Both the position numbers and the translations under genes were made by a program. A stretch of 60,000 nucleotides of DNA from Takakia lepidozioides (taxonomy: Eukaryota; Streptophyta; Takakiopsida; Takakiales; Takakiaceae): the NCBI GenBank assembly GCA_030704615.1, contig CM060734.1, forward strand, positions 24,182,001 to 24,242,000, read 5' to 3'. Below, piece by piece: positions 9,081 to 20,113 of the stretch. Within the stretch, counting starts at the first letter, position 1. Each line of letters starts with the position of its first letter. The notes below the pieces were generated by a model. The model ran no database searches. It saw nothing but the letters and a program-made list of their open reading frames with translations, and was not told the origin of the DNA.

Positions 9081-12000
9081 TCAAGTGTCGCAGTCATCAC
9101 AATCAGTGTCCACCTCCTGTGCTATGTCATCTACAAAGATTCTGGCCCCAACACCACGTGTTCTACGAAGGCCGTCGTAAGGTGGACTCCGAGTGCCATG
9201 AACGGACATGCTTGCTGCGAGTGCCTCCGCATAGACAGGTAGCACGCAAGACCGAGGAGGACTGCAAACAAGTCCAAATAGGTGTGATAGCCCTGGAGGG
9301 CAAGTGGAAGCACGCGGACTCCTGCACATGTCCACAAAACCCCATTTTTAACACAATGATGCAATGCACAAGTCCAACAAAGAGGATGTCTCCCATGTGC
9401 ACTTTGCCTCAAGAACAGCGATTCTCGATATTGAAACAACAATGCAAGCATGCACAGGTTGAACTTACTCACAGGCAAAGTCGGAGTCCAGCTCCTTGTC
9501 AGAAGTCTCCTCTGTATCAGTATCAGCGGGACGGGGCTTCGGAAGGACTTGAGAAGTGTGTCCACCCAAACCCATCAGGAGGTTCTTGTAAATCTCAGCA
9601 TCCCCTTCAATCCCAAAGAGATGTCGCGCACTGGCCTTGCAAGCGTGGTAAGAAGCACCTGCAGTGGAATAGAATGAATGAAGCAGACATTGAAGACACA
9701 TTCGGAACGGTGGGAAGTGCTGAAAGTGCAAGCTCAATCAAACCTCATGAAATGTGAATGTTGAAGAGACGAACCTGTGCCCATCGACAAATCCAGAACT
9801 CTGGCGTCTGTGTAGGTGCAGCACTCCACAATCGTTTGAATGAAAGCCGGGCTCCTCTCCCTCGCCCCTCTCCAAGGAACCCCATTCCCCCTTCGCAAGC
9901 ACACGTTGTTGTCGACGTAGTTGTGATGCATGTCATCCGTGGGAGGATCTGTCCTGTCATCTATGAACTTGGCCCCATGAGTGATGGCGAACTCGGTAAT
10001 GCCGGCCGGAGTCGTTTGTGGATGCACCCGGACGAGACAAACAGCTTCAAATAGACGAGTCTGCGAACATGACATCCACAAGGAACTAAGAAGCAAAAAA
10101 AAATCGGGCCCCTACATATGAGTTCGAGCGACCTATACAACCCCATCCGAGAACAACCAAGAAGAGGAAGAAGAAGGCAAACTCACCATCTCTCCCGGAC
10201 GATCCCCCTTCGTAAGGTACATGCTGTTCACACAATTCCATGTCTTCACGACTCTCATGCCCGAGGCTTTCAAATAGCTGGAAAGTGCACGGCGACACCG
10301 AACGTCGATGGACTGGATGAGCACCAAAACACCTGCATCGGACAGGAAGAAGTTGCAAAAGGAGAAAACCCACCGCCAGTAGCGCTCATCAAAAGCATTC
10401 CAACCCGGACAAGCACCCGATGGAGGGATATCCGGGACTGCCAACCCATCAGGGATGTCCAAGATGATGAGTTCGGCTGCATATGGCTTCTCCTTCCCGT
10501 TCACCCAGGATTTGGTCATTTTAGCCTGCAAACAAAAATACAATGGAATTCTCACAAGTTTAGAAACGATCCATGCCCACAGCAGACAAAGAAACAGAAG
10601 CCACAGAACCCAAAGAGAACACGCACCGTGCTGAGGAACTCCACAATCCTGTCCCACACTGGTGATGGCTCGCCCTTGTAATCAGATTTCTTCGACTCCA
10701 TCATGGCAAGGAACCCGACGTTGGCCATCTCCAACCTGGTTGGGCGAATGACCCTCGTGGGATGTTCCACTGCATGGTACGGGTCCTTGGGATCAACCAC
10801 CCCCTTGTTTTTTCTCCCGGATCCCCTACCATGCGGTGGAGTCTGCTGGACATGCTCCACAGGGCCAATATCTGCAACACTCCCTGCCCTTGTGCCACCT
10901 TCCCTCTACCCCTTCCCTTCCCCACAACACCAGCAACATCTTTTCCCTTTGCCTTTCTTCCTCTACCTGGGGTATCCTGAGCAGGAGGCTCCTTCTCTGC
11001 AAGAGTCCTCAAATTTCGTTCATGAATGTCGAGGTCGGCTGCTGCGGCAGTGGCTGCAATACGGTCATTCTCTCTCCTCAAAGACACCTCTGGAGCTGGG
11101 GTCTCAGAAGGAGGGCAATCCAAATACCAACCACAAGAAGAAAGATGGTCTGGGCCCCAGTCATGCAAGATCCCAGTAGTAAACATGGTCTGGTTGCCAG
11201 CAGGGACAAGCCACAGGTCCACAAATCTGGATGTTTGTCCAGGCAATTCTCTTCCAGGAGAACAAACTTTATGTACGTGCAGCAACAGAGACAGCCTCAT
11301 TTTACAATGGAAATATTGTGTGGCAACTTTTCCATCACACCAGGAAGACCCCCTTCAACAATATGCCACACAACACATTGCAACCACAGCACAAATAAGT
11401 AGTGCAAGAGTGTGCACCTGTAAAGGCATCGTTTCCAGGCTTCCTCTCCTTTTTCTTGCTGGTCCAGCTCATTTGTTCGACTGATGCCACCCTCCTTGCT
11501 GAACTCTCTAAAGAAACAAGAGTGCCACACTGTGGCTCTCCATTTCCTCATGTATGCTTCGAAGGACACCTTCGGTGCTATCATACTGATGCCATAGTCA
11601 GCCAGCTGAGTATGCAGAACCGATCTGGCCCTTTCTTCCAACTGCAAAACAATACAAATGCAAGAATGAACCCAAAAGCAATCACAGCGAATGTAAGAGG
11701 CAATAGAAAGATAAGGACAGGAAAAGAGAAAAGACAGTGACACAGGGAAGGACATCACACCTGGCTCCAGTAAGTGGCCTTGTGAAGCCAGGTGTCCAGC
11801 ACATTGTCACTGACAGGAATGACACGCTGGGTCTTCTTCTCTTTCTCCGGCCTTGGGAACATGTGGGTATCCCTAACTGTGGGATCGGAGTTCCATATCT
11901 GCAGCCACTTCACCTTTTGTTCTGGAGACACTACGGCGGTAGACAACCTGTGCAACTTCTCCTGGGCCATTTCTGGCTTGCCTGGCTTGTTATAATGGTT

Positions 12001-13186
12001 TTTTTATCTCCAGGAGAAACTGCGGTCCGAATGATGGGTCGGCAATTCTCAACTGCTTCACGAAAGCACTCATTATAGTCCTTCTTGTAGCGGTCATCTC
12101 TTTCTGGATGTGACTCTCAACCCCCTTTGCTGTCCTTCTCTCCTCAGGGGTAGAGCTGTAGTATTCCAGTTTGCCACGCTCCCCTGCATCTGCAATGTCT
12201 TGCTGCAAGGGAATGCAAGAGAGTTGCATCAGCACAAGGTCAAGGGAAACAAACAGAAACAAACATGTGGAATATGGAAGACCAGATGAAGGAAGATGTA
12301 TCTCACCGTGTACATGTACTCCATGAAAGCCTCACGGGTCAACGAGTACCACGTTCCGATGTCTTGGAGCTTTCGCACTTCTTGTACATCTCCGCTGAAA
12401 GGATGGTCTTGAAGTTGGTCAAGGGCATCTGCCCGATCCTTTGTATCCTATACAGTGTGTGAACCAAACTCGTTTTGACATGCGATGTCTCCGTTCCTCT
12501 GCAGAATGATATCTGTAAGTCAGAATGAAATCCAAGGTCTTCAATCAAAGAAGAACGGAACCACAAGTGGAACATGTAGAATGAGAAACCAACCTGTTCA
12601 CATCATTCATTGCCGTCAGAAGACCCATCATGTTCCCGTCACAATCCAGCACCATCGATCGAACAGAGTAATGCCACTCTTCCTCTTGTGAGTGCAGCCT
12701 CCCAATGACAGCCATCCATGCAAGCAAGCGGTGGTTCCCATCCCAAACGTGAAACATCTTTCCCGAGAATGCCTGGGTGGAAGGTTTCCTGGAGAGAAGA
12801 AGTTCGAAGGATTCGTTCAGCTGTCTCCAAATGGGGTCCCAGGAGTCCACGATTGACTCATCCACGAGGAGCTCATTACCTTTGGAATCCCTAGTAGAAA
12901 CGTAAAAGACTGCGGATCCATCCAAATACCCATGAACAAACTCGGCCTCCAGCTTGAGAATGTCCTTGACGAGGGGTGGACGAACGACGGGCATGGAAAC
13001 CAACCTACACAGGGGAATCTTCAACCTCCCACCCGGGGCAAGCATACTTTGCACCACAAGCTGAGAGTTTACCTTCTGACCCCCCAGCATCTCAGCGGCT
13101 TTGCTTTCATAGAACTCATCGTCCACATCAACAATTATCTCCTTCACCTGACCCGAAGGGACCTCATCTGCCACACTTTTCTCCTG
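9081..13186 (-). pseudogene. Copy B: ParB-like / beta-class DNA methyltransferase-like protein
   Basis: Paralogue of copy A with the same exon order. Clear exons are 13186-12594, about 12498-12307, about 11645-11420, 10525-10187, 10060-9775 and 9658-9473, with others between; a C-terminal exon probably ends at 9081. The first visible exon starts at a splice acceptor, so the true N-terminus lies further right. It has IPLCRLVSMPVVRP..GYLDG and SGKMFHVWDGNHRLLAW (ParB-like). The methyltransferase-like half has AELIILDIPDG (motif IV position), WRWVFSFCNFFLSDAGVLVLIQS, RSPAFIQTIVECCT, VLDLSMGTG and HLFGIEGDAEIY (motifs X, I, II). The intron inside the motif I glycines (GT|G) is phase 1 and identical in A and B. 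Frame changes near 12378 and 11220 suggest decay. The acidic C-terminal tail resembles that of A. Confidence 0.62.
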
Positions 13187-13249
13187 CAAGGTTGTTCATT
13201 CAACTTGATATTAGAGAGGCATGAAACGTCGGCTGAGGCATGAAAAAGT

Positions 13250-14825
13250 GGGCTCAAAGAGTGTGCGTTGACGCACACTATTTTAAGCTGCCAGGTAAGT
13301 GTACATTGACCCTCACAGACATGTCCTATGTTGCCGAATTCCACAGAAAAAAGACAATGTAAAAGTGGGCTGAAACAGTGTGCGTTGACGCACACTGTTT
13401 CACTTGCCAGGTAAATGATCATTGAACATCTACTTGTGCCAGGTAAGTGTTCATTGTAAACTACAAGATATGCGGCCGATTTCGGATGAAAAAAGTGAAA
13501 AGGTGAGTTCGAACAGTGTGACATGTCCAGCTCAAACAGTGTGCGTTGACGCACACTGTTTGAGTTGCCAGCGAGGGATTATTCCATCCTCAGAAACCTG
13601 CCCTGGAAGTCCGAATTTAACTCCGAAAAAACACTTACATGTTCAGCTCAAACAGTGTGCGCCAACGCACACTGTTTGAGCTGCCACTGAATGGTTATTT
13701 CATCTTCAAAAACCTGCCCTGGAAGTCCGAATTTAACACCAAAAAAACAGTGACATGTACAGCTCAAACAGTGTGCGTTGACGCGCACTGTTTGAGCTGC
13801 CAGTGAGGGATTCTTTCATCCCCAGAAACGTGCCTTAAAGATTGAATTTCAATCGGAAAAAACACTTACATGTTCAGCTCAAACAGTGTGCGCCAAAGCA
13901 CACTGTTTGAGCAGCCACTGAATGGTTATTTGATCATCATAAACCTGCCCTGGAAGTCCGAATTTAACACCAAAAACACAGTGACATGTACAGCTCAAAC
14001 AGTGTGCGTTGACGCACACTGTTTGAGCTGCCAGTGAGGGATTCTTTCATCCCCAGAAACGTGCCCTAAAGGTCGAATTTCAATCGAAAAAACACTTACA
14101 TGTTCAGCTCAAACAGTGTGCGTTGGCGCACACTGTTTGAGCTGCCACTGAATGGTTATTTCATCATCATAAACCTGCCCTGGAAGTCCGAATTTAACAC
14201 CAAAAAAACAGTGACATGTACAGCTCAAACAGTGTGCGTTGACGCACACTGTTTGAGCTGCCAGTGAGGGATTCTTTCATCCTCAGAAACGTGCCCTAAA
14301 GGTCGAATTACAATCGGAAAAAACACTTACATATTCAGCTCAAACAGTGTGCGCCAATGCACACTGTTTGAGCTGCCACTGAATGGTTATTTCATCTTCA
14401 AAAACCTGCACTGGAAGTCCACATTTAACACACAAAAACAGTGACATGTACAGCTCAAACAGTGTGCGTTGACGCACACTGTTTGAGCTGCCAGTGAGGG
14501 ATTCTTTCATCCTCAGAAATGTGCCCTAAAGGGCGAATTCAACACGGAGAAAACCGTGACATGTAGAGCTCAAACAGTGTGCGCCAACGCACACTGTTTG
14601 AGCTGCCACTGAAGGGTTCTCTCGTCCTGACATACATATCCTGGAAAACCGATATCCAGACGGAAACAGCAGTGAAATGCTCAGCTCAACTCACACTGAT
14701 TGAGCTTGCAATTTGGGTTGTATTGAACCTGCTGTAGTGCCCAAGTTTGGGCGTTTCGCACCTAAACAATCAAGCAAATTGGTAGGCCCAAATAGTGTGC
14801 ATTGCCGCACACTGTTTGAGCTTCC
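13250..14825. repeat. Palindrome array 2: alternating two-type higher-order tandem repeat
   Basis: About 14 palindromes occur in 1.58 kb. Ten of them, starting near 13527, 13644, 13760, 13875, 13991, 14105, 14221, 14336, 14451 and 14566, are spaced 114-117 bp. The core is CAGCTCAAACAGTGTGCGT, a 2-base TG centre, and the reverse complement (19-bp arms). Two spacer types alternate: one begins CCAGTGAGGGATTC and follows palindromes with centre GTTGAC; the other begins CCACTGAATGGTTA and mostly follows centre GCCAAC. The real unit is therefore a dimer of about 231 bp. The edge copies (13261, 13380, 14680, 14790) are more diverged, as in satellites that grow from the middle. It lies directly upstream of the first visible exon of copy B. 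Confidence 0.92.
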
Positions 14826-14932
14826 AGTTTGCGGTGCTTTCAGCCTGGTGCAGATGTCCTGTGTGGGCTATATTCATATCAGCAACGAAACACAAATGTG
14901 GGTCTTAAAGATTTCACCTTTTTCTTGGCTGC

Positions 14933-15406
14933 TCAAGAGGACTCCCCAATTGCCGGGGACCCTTTGCGCTTCGGGCTGCTCTCTGCGCCGAGCGTGTACG
15001 TGAGCCTCTCCCCCTTCCTCTTTCCCGCAGGCAGACTCCTCGTGAGGCCACCTTCAACATCCTCTTCCATCTCGTCTGTCTCTCCCTCAGATGCAGTGTC
15101 CTCTTCATCTGTTATTGGAACTATGGCGGGCTGCTGTTCTTCTGCTGATTCCTGCTCCTCCATCGCCACACTTTCCTCTACTCCCTCTTCTACCTCCTTT
15201 TCCTCTTCGTCTACTCTTTCCATCCTCATTCTATCTCTGGCTCTATTCTTGTTTCTAGAGCTCGTGAAGTATAGTGACTTCCTTCTCTTCCTCCTCCGCT
15301 GGAAACAAGGGCTCCCCACGATGCCTCTAGAGCTCTCCAGTTTGACGTTTGTAACAAGTGCTGCTATGGCATGTAACCAAAATCGAAATTGGACGTTGTC
15401 AACCAT
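14933..15406 (-). CDS. Acidic low-complexity ORF, possible 5' exon of copy B
   Basis: 157-codon open frame with basic runs (RRRKRRK) followed by Glu/Asp-rich sequence (VDEEEKEVEEGVEES) and a Ser/Lys tail. No domain is recognised. Position and strand would allow it to be an upstream exon of copy B, in which case array 2 would be intronic, but I see no strong splice donor at its end. The open frame could also reflect composition alone. Confidence 0.3.
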   Translation of the reverse strand: MVDNVQFRFWLHAIAALVTNVKLESSRGIVGSPCFQRRRKRRKSLYFTSSRNKNRARDRMRMERVDEEEKEVEEGVEESVAMEEQESAEEQQPAIVPITDEEDTASEGETDEMEEDVEGGLTRSLPAGKRKGERLTYTLGAESSPKRKGSPAIGESS

Positions 15407-15409
15407 ATT

Positions 15410-16177
15410 TGGATGCGGGTGTTGTTATTGTGTGCGAACGGAATTCATCCATTCCGTCGTCTCCGTATTATCCAAGTAATAAAGCGCTAGAAAAAAAAGT
15501 ACATCCGTTGCATGCACTAGCGATATATGTCAGATGTACTGCGCCACCTGCCAATACACCGCGGCCTTCTTGCTTTCTTTCAAATTCGGATGTGCCGTAG
15601 AAATCTAATGCTAGTTCATTTTCGAGCAGTTCTTGCAGATCCGCAATAATTGTTATGCTTCACATATGCATCCACGTGTGTTGTACTGCCTACCCTGTGG
15701 TTTGCATTTTACCGTAACCGTCGCCATGGGGTCATTCGGCATAAAGGGTTCTGTCGGATACGACCATGTCTGGCACGCATTCGTGCGAGGTATCTTCTGC
15801 AGTGTCAGTGTTTGTGCTGTGCTCTTCTGGCACAGCACAACCTCATGACATTTGTGGTCTTCCTGTTTATTGCTCTCCAGGGTTGTTGCCGTCTTTTCAT
15901 AATGGATGGTTTCATGTCGTTTTCAGTGTTTGATTTCATCCATAAACAGCACGGCTTCTTGTAGTATTTGAAAACAGTTTTTCTGGTTAGTGCCTCTTAG
16001 CGTTGCTGTTTCCGAAGTGAAGGTGCATCTCATCCCTACATCCTTTGCATGCATCACCCGCAACCTTTGGGTTGGAGCTACCCTTGTTGACCTCAGTTTG
16101 CTTGTCTTAATTCCCCTTTCGGTGATTGCGGGCTATCAGTTCGAGGATTCCGCAACTTTCGTTCAGTGAGGGAAAAC
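15410..16177. other. Intergenic spacer
   Basis: No gene, RNA gene or repeat is evident. Short ORFs only. Confidence 0.5.
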
Positions 16178-19100
16178 ATGTCGAGGGAGCGAGATACACT
16201 TGCTCGATTCCATTCCAATGCAGGTACTCTTCTACTGACTGCCACTGCAGACGACAATGGGTTTGCAGTTGTTCATGAGGATGAGCAGGTTACAGTGTTC
16301 CCGCTGGAGTTGGGTTCTCTCCTTGTTCAAAAAGAGGTGTATGACGAGGATGGGAATTTGGATTTGGGCACTTGGAGAAACCATTGGTTGGCAAGTGTGG
16401 AAGGAAGTGGAGAGTCCTTCCAGGCACATACCGTGTCCTTGGAAAAGAGAGAAGACAATCAGCAGGATCAGTCGTTACCCCTGGCACTGCAGCATCGGTC
16501 GTGCAACAGAAGGGCACAGTTCCTGTGAAACAAGAGGTGAGCACATCCACTACCTTCGTGACTCTTTCAGACTCGTCCTCGAAGGATGTTTCTGAGATTC
16601 CTCCGCCAGTGCAGACTCCGTCATTGGATGATGACGAATTGCAAGAGATAACGAGTGTCATTCCAAAATTGAAAGCCCTCGCAGGTGTGCCTGGGTGCAA
16701 GAGCGAGCTGCGTTTTGTTGATTGGGAGTCCCTTCCTGTGCAACGGGTTCAATACGTGCCAGCACAGTTTGATGGGGACATCCTGTTTGAGCTCAACCCT
16801 CCCACCTCTTCCACTGGACTGGCTGGGCTTTTGCAGGGCATGGACAAGAAACATGACTGACATCCTTGGTGCAGGACAAAAACGTCGAACATCCATAACG
16901 ACATTGGCTTGAAATTTCGGAGGTCGGTCTGCGTTGGGCATTGTAAGTGCCAGAATATTTCTTGCCCTCGGCTGAGAAACAATGCTCAACCAAACGAAAG
17001 TGAGTGGGAAGGTGTGCCCCTGAATCCTTTCACCCCAGGGCTTGCCCCTCCCAGGACCAATACTTTTGTGTGCAGGTTCTGCAAACTTTCCCCGTCCTGT
17101 GTTTCTGTGTGCCACACTTGTATGTATCAGGTGGCACACCGATGCAAGACAATGACTCGTGCCTACATTCATATGGGTGCACACGAGCATCTTGTGTCCA
17201 AAGAAAGTTGCAGGGATAGCGTGGACATCGCTAGAAATCTGCTGAAGCAGGAGTTCCACAATGCCCCTTGTGCAACACCTTCTGCTATAGCGCTTGCAGC
17301 TAGCAAGGCATTCATGGAGAAACACATACTGGGTGAAGGGGATGCGACACAACTTATGCTGGATGCAGATTCGCTTAATGCAGTCATGGACCATTTCTCC
17401 GTGTTGAGCTCTCCCAATATTTGAAACCAGGTGAATGCACTCAGAATGGGCACAGGCACTGCTGGATTCATGGACAACATTATGGACCTGAAACGGAGGA
17501 GTCGCTATGAATTCATTCAAAACAGTATCTTCCCTGGCCAGGGCTCGTCCAAGGTGTATTTGTTCAAGATGTCCGCTGTGGGCGAAGGCAGTGGTGTGAG
17601 CATTGTCCGCCGTATGCAACCAGGAGGAGATTTGGCTAAATGTTGGTTAATGTTTGATCACTGCAAACGGGTGAAGGGTTGGACAACCATGGCGTGCCAT
17701 GTGTATGATCCGGCATACCAGCGTGTGCTCTCCATAGCAATTTGTGATATGCAGTCGGAGGACACTGAATCCCAGATGCTCATGTGGAATTCGCTCTTGG
17801 CCGTCATGCAGCGCAATGGAATACAAAACACAAATTTTGCGGGCTTCATGGCTGATAGTGCACAGGCAAATTTCAATGCAGTGCGACGCGTGTTTGGTTC
17901 GGGGGATCCTAAGGTCCCAATGGAAAATAGGGAGCGCACATGCCTCTTCCATTGGACTCAATCTCTGGCACGTCATACAAAGCGTTACATTCGCCCTGAC
18001 CTGCAGTTGGAGCACAGAAGGCTCTGTCTCAAGTACAAGAATGCCACCTCAATGGGAGAAGCTGAGAGCACTTACCAGGCAATCCGGGCTTGGTGGTTCT
18101 CCTCTGGTGCTGCAACATGTACCCACCTGAAGGAGTTGGAGGACTGGTTGGTTTTCTGGCACTTCAGGTACAGACAGTGGGGAGCTTTCATGACGACGGT
18201 AAGCCTCTTCAATCCCAAAAACAGAAATTTTGCATCGTGCCTGTTCATTTGGGGTTCTTCAATTGTCACTTGAAGAACCTCTACCATTTGTTTTCGTTCC
18301 TCACATATCCATGCAATGCCTCCTGCAGGACATGTCCTTGGAGGACTTGGCCGACATGCCATCCTGTAATTTGGCGGAGACTGTTCACAACGCCTGGATG
18401 CAGCAGTCTACCAAAGCAGGTCGTGACTTGTATGTGGCCACTGCTGATGACATGGTGCGTGCACTTACACAACAAACCAGGTACCGCAATTTTCTGATGG
18501 GACGGGGTGGAGGCAAGGGCCCTGATACGACTTTGTTGATGCTAAGGGCTGCGAGTAGGTCCGGAGTCCCGTCAAAGATGGCCAGAGCTCTAAACAGATG
18601 CACTGAAGGGTCCCCTCTACAATCCAGGCTCCCCCATTTGGAAGGCGAGGAAAGATTTGGATCATGCAAAAGGAAATTGAACACTCTTCCAGGGTCAGAT
18701 GGAGATTCCCATCGGCCAGACAGGGTCAATTTCTCTGTGCCAAAGGTGTCTCCACTGCAGACTGAGTCATGTGCCCGCCCCTTCCCAGGTGGGTCCTCCT
18801 CCAGTGGAGCAGGTGCAGAACATACAAGCACAGCAGCGGGAATCCCATTGGAGGAGGTGGTGGCCATGGTGCAGGAATCCGATTGCATTGATAGTGAGTG
18901 GCATATAGAACGCACCCCACCAGGATCTAGAGTGGCTTGCATGGCAATTCGGACCCCCTCATTCAAGAAATGCAAATCAAAGATATGCAAAGGCTCCAGG
19001 GGGACTCCAGCTCCAACATTCACAGGGTTGTTCCGACCTTATCATAGTGGGGAGTCAAAGGACCACAAATTTTGGTTCTGCCCAAACGATATGGCACAAT

Positions 19101-19741
19101 GCGTGAAGGGAATAGTTCGTCCTTCAGTGATAATGAAACCCCCTCCCCCCGCAATTTGGCCTGTGCAAATTGGGACGTCGCTGTCATCAACCGAGATAAG
19201 CATGCTGGAGGAGGGAGGGTTCTGTCTTGCACGGTCCCGGGTGGTGCCCTCATGCATTGTCGGCACAGATGTGCCACATGCTCCGGCAATGCCGCCACCC
19301 GGTGCCGACTCCCACCCAACAAAAAGAGATGGAAAAACAGTGCGCCGTTTCGCTTCGGGTGCAGATCACGAATGCAAGATGGAATCTGCTAGAATTTTGC
19401 AGGCTCGGGTGTCTCGTATCACCGAAGTCCCTTCTCCGGGGTATGGACGGATTTACACAGTGCTGTCAATTGGGTCAGTTCTTCATGGCAAAGAATATCA
19501 GGTTGCCGTCGGGAATTTCCCTTCGTGCACTTGTCTGGACTTTGTAACGATGCGTGAGGGCGCTCTCGGCATGAGAGGGAAGTGGGTCCCCTGCAAGCAT
19601 CAATATTACATATATCTTGTGATTATGTGTTGCGACGGTAAGAGAGACCAATTCATCCACCAAGCCACACTAGGCTATGGAGAAGTGAACACCCTTCTAC
19701 AGCGGGACACCTCGCGTGGAGCTCCGCCAACTTCTCTTTGA
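16178..19741 (+). pseudogene. Mutator-like (MULE) transposase with SWIM zinc finger, interrupted
   Basis: A long + strand coding region. Around 16858-17120 are Cys-rich sequences (RRSVCVGHCKC, CRFCKLSPSC) of the N-terminal zinc region. At 17560-18190 is a MULE-type DDE core: CDMQSEDTESQMLMW, then FAGFMADSAQANFNAVRRVF, then CLFHWTQSLARHTK (the D..C-x2-H block). A 130-bp phase-0 intron at 18199-18328 is well supported. The C-terminus has CTCLDF..PCKHQYYIY, the CxC..CxH SWIM finger. Damage: the first ORF (ATG 16178) and the next part are in different frames near 16400, and in-frame TGA codons occur at 16858-16860 and 17422-17424, neither inside a plausible intron. It was probably a MULE transposase or a domesticated relative. 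No terminal inverted repeats were identified. Confidence 0.65.
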
Positions 19742-20110
19742 ACACATACGAGCCATGCCCGCTTCCCATGCTGGTTTGCAGGTTGCCGTGTGAAGACTTT
19801 GCATTTCTGACAAACATATGGATTTTGTTTACGGAACCAGGGCAAATGCACATGCAATTCATTGTAAGCGTCTATCTGTGAATTGAAATAAACTATGACA
19901 ATCATTCTGAGCTCAAATCTGCCATGTTTTCATATTTTTGTTTTTGAGCGGGCATTGCAGACATGGTGTGTGTTGGCCCCCTTTGTTTTGTCCACGGTAA
20001 TAGGCCCTCTTCCTGCAATCCTCGCCTATAGGACCTTCTTCTCCAGCAGATTCGTGCCGCTCACGCTTTGTAGCTTGAATGTGAGATCAGCTCCCAGGCT
20101 CACGGGGCTG
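19742..20110. other. Spacer between MULE and Transposase_24-like genes
   Basis: No coding signal seen. AATAAA at about 19886 could serve as the polyadenylation signal of the MULE transcript. Confidence 0.4.
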
Positions 20111-20113
20111 GGT

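Noticed and set aside
13250-14825. CRISPR-like array
   Set aside because: Regular 115-bp spacing with palindromic repeats suggested it, but spacers fall into two repeated types and the DNA is eukaryotic; it is a satellite-like array.
16858-17424. Selenocysteine or stop readthrough at the two TGA codons
   Set aside because: No recoding structure can be shown, and stops are frequent in nearby decayed genes; simple nonsense mutation is more likely.
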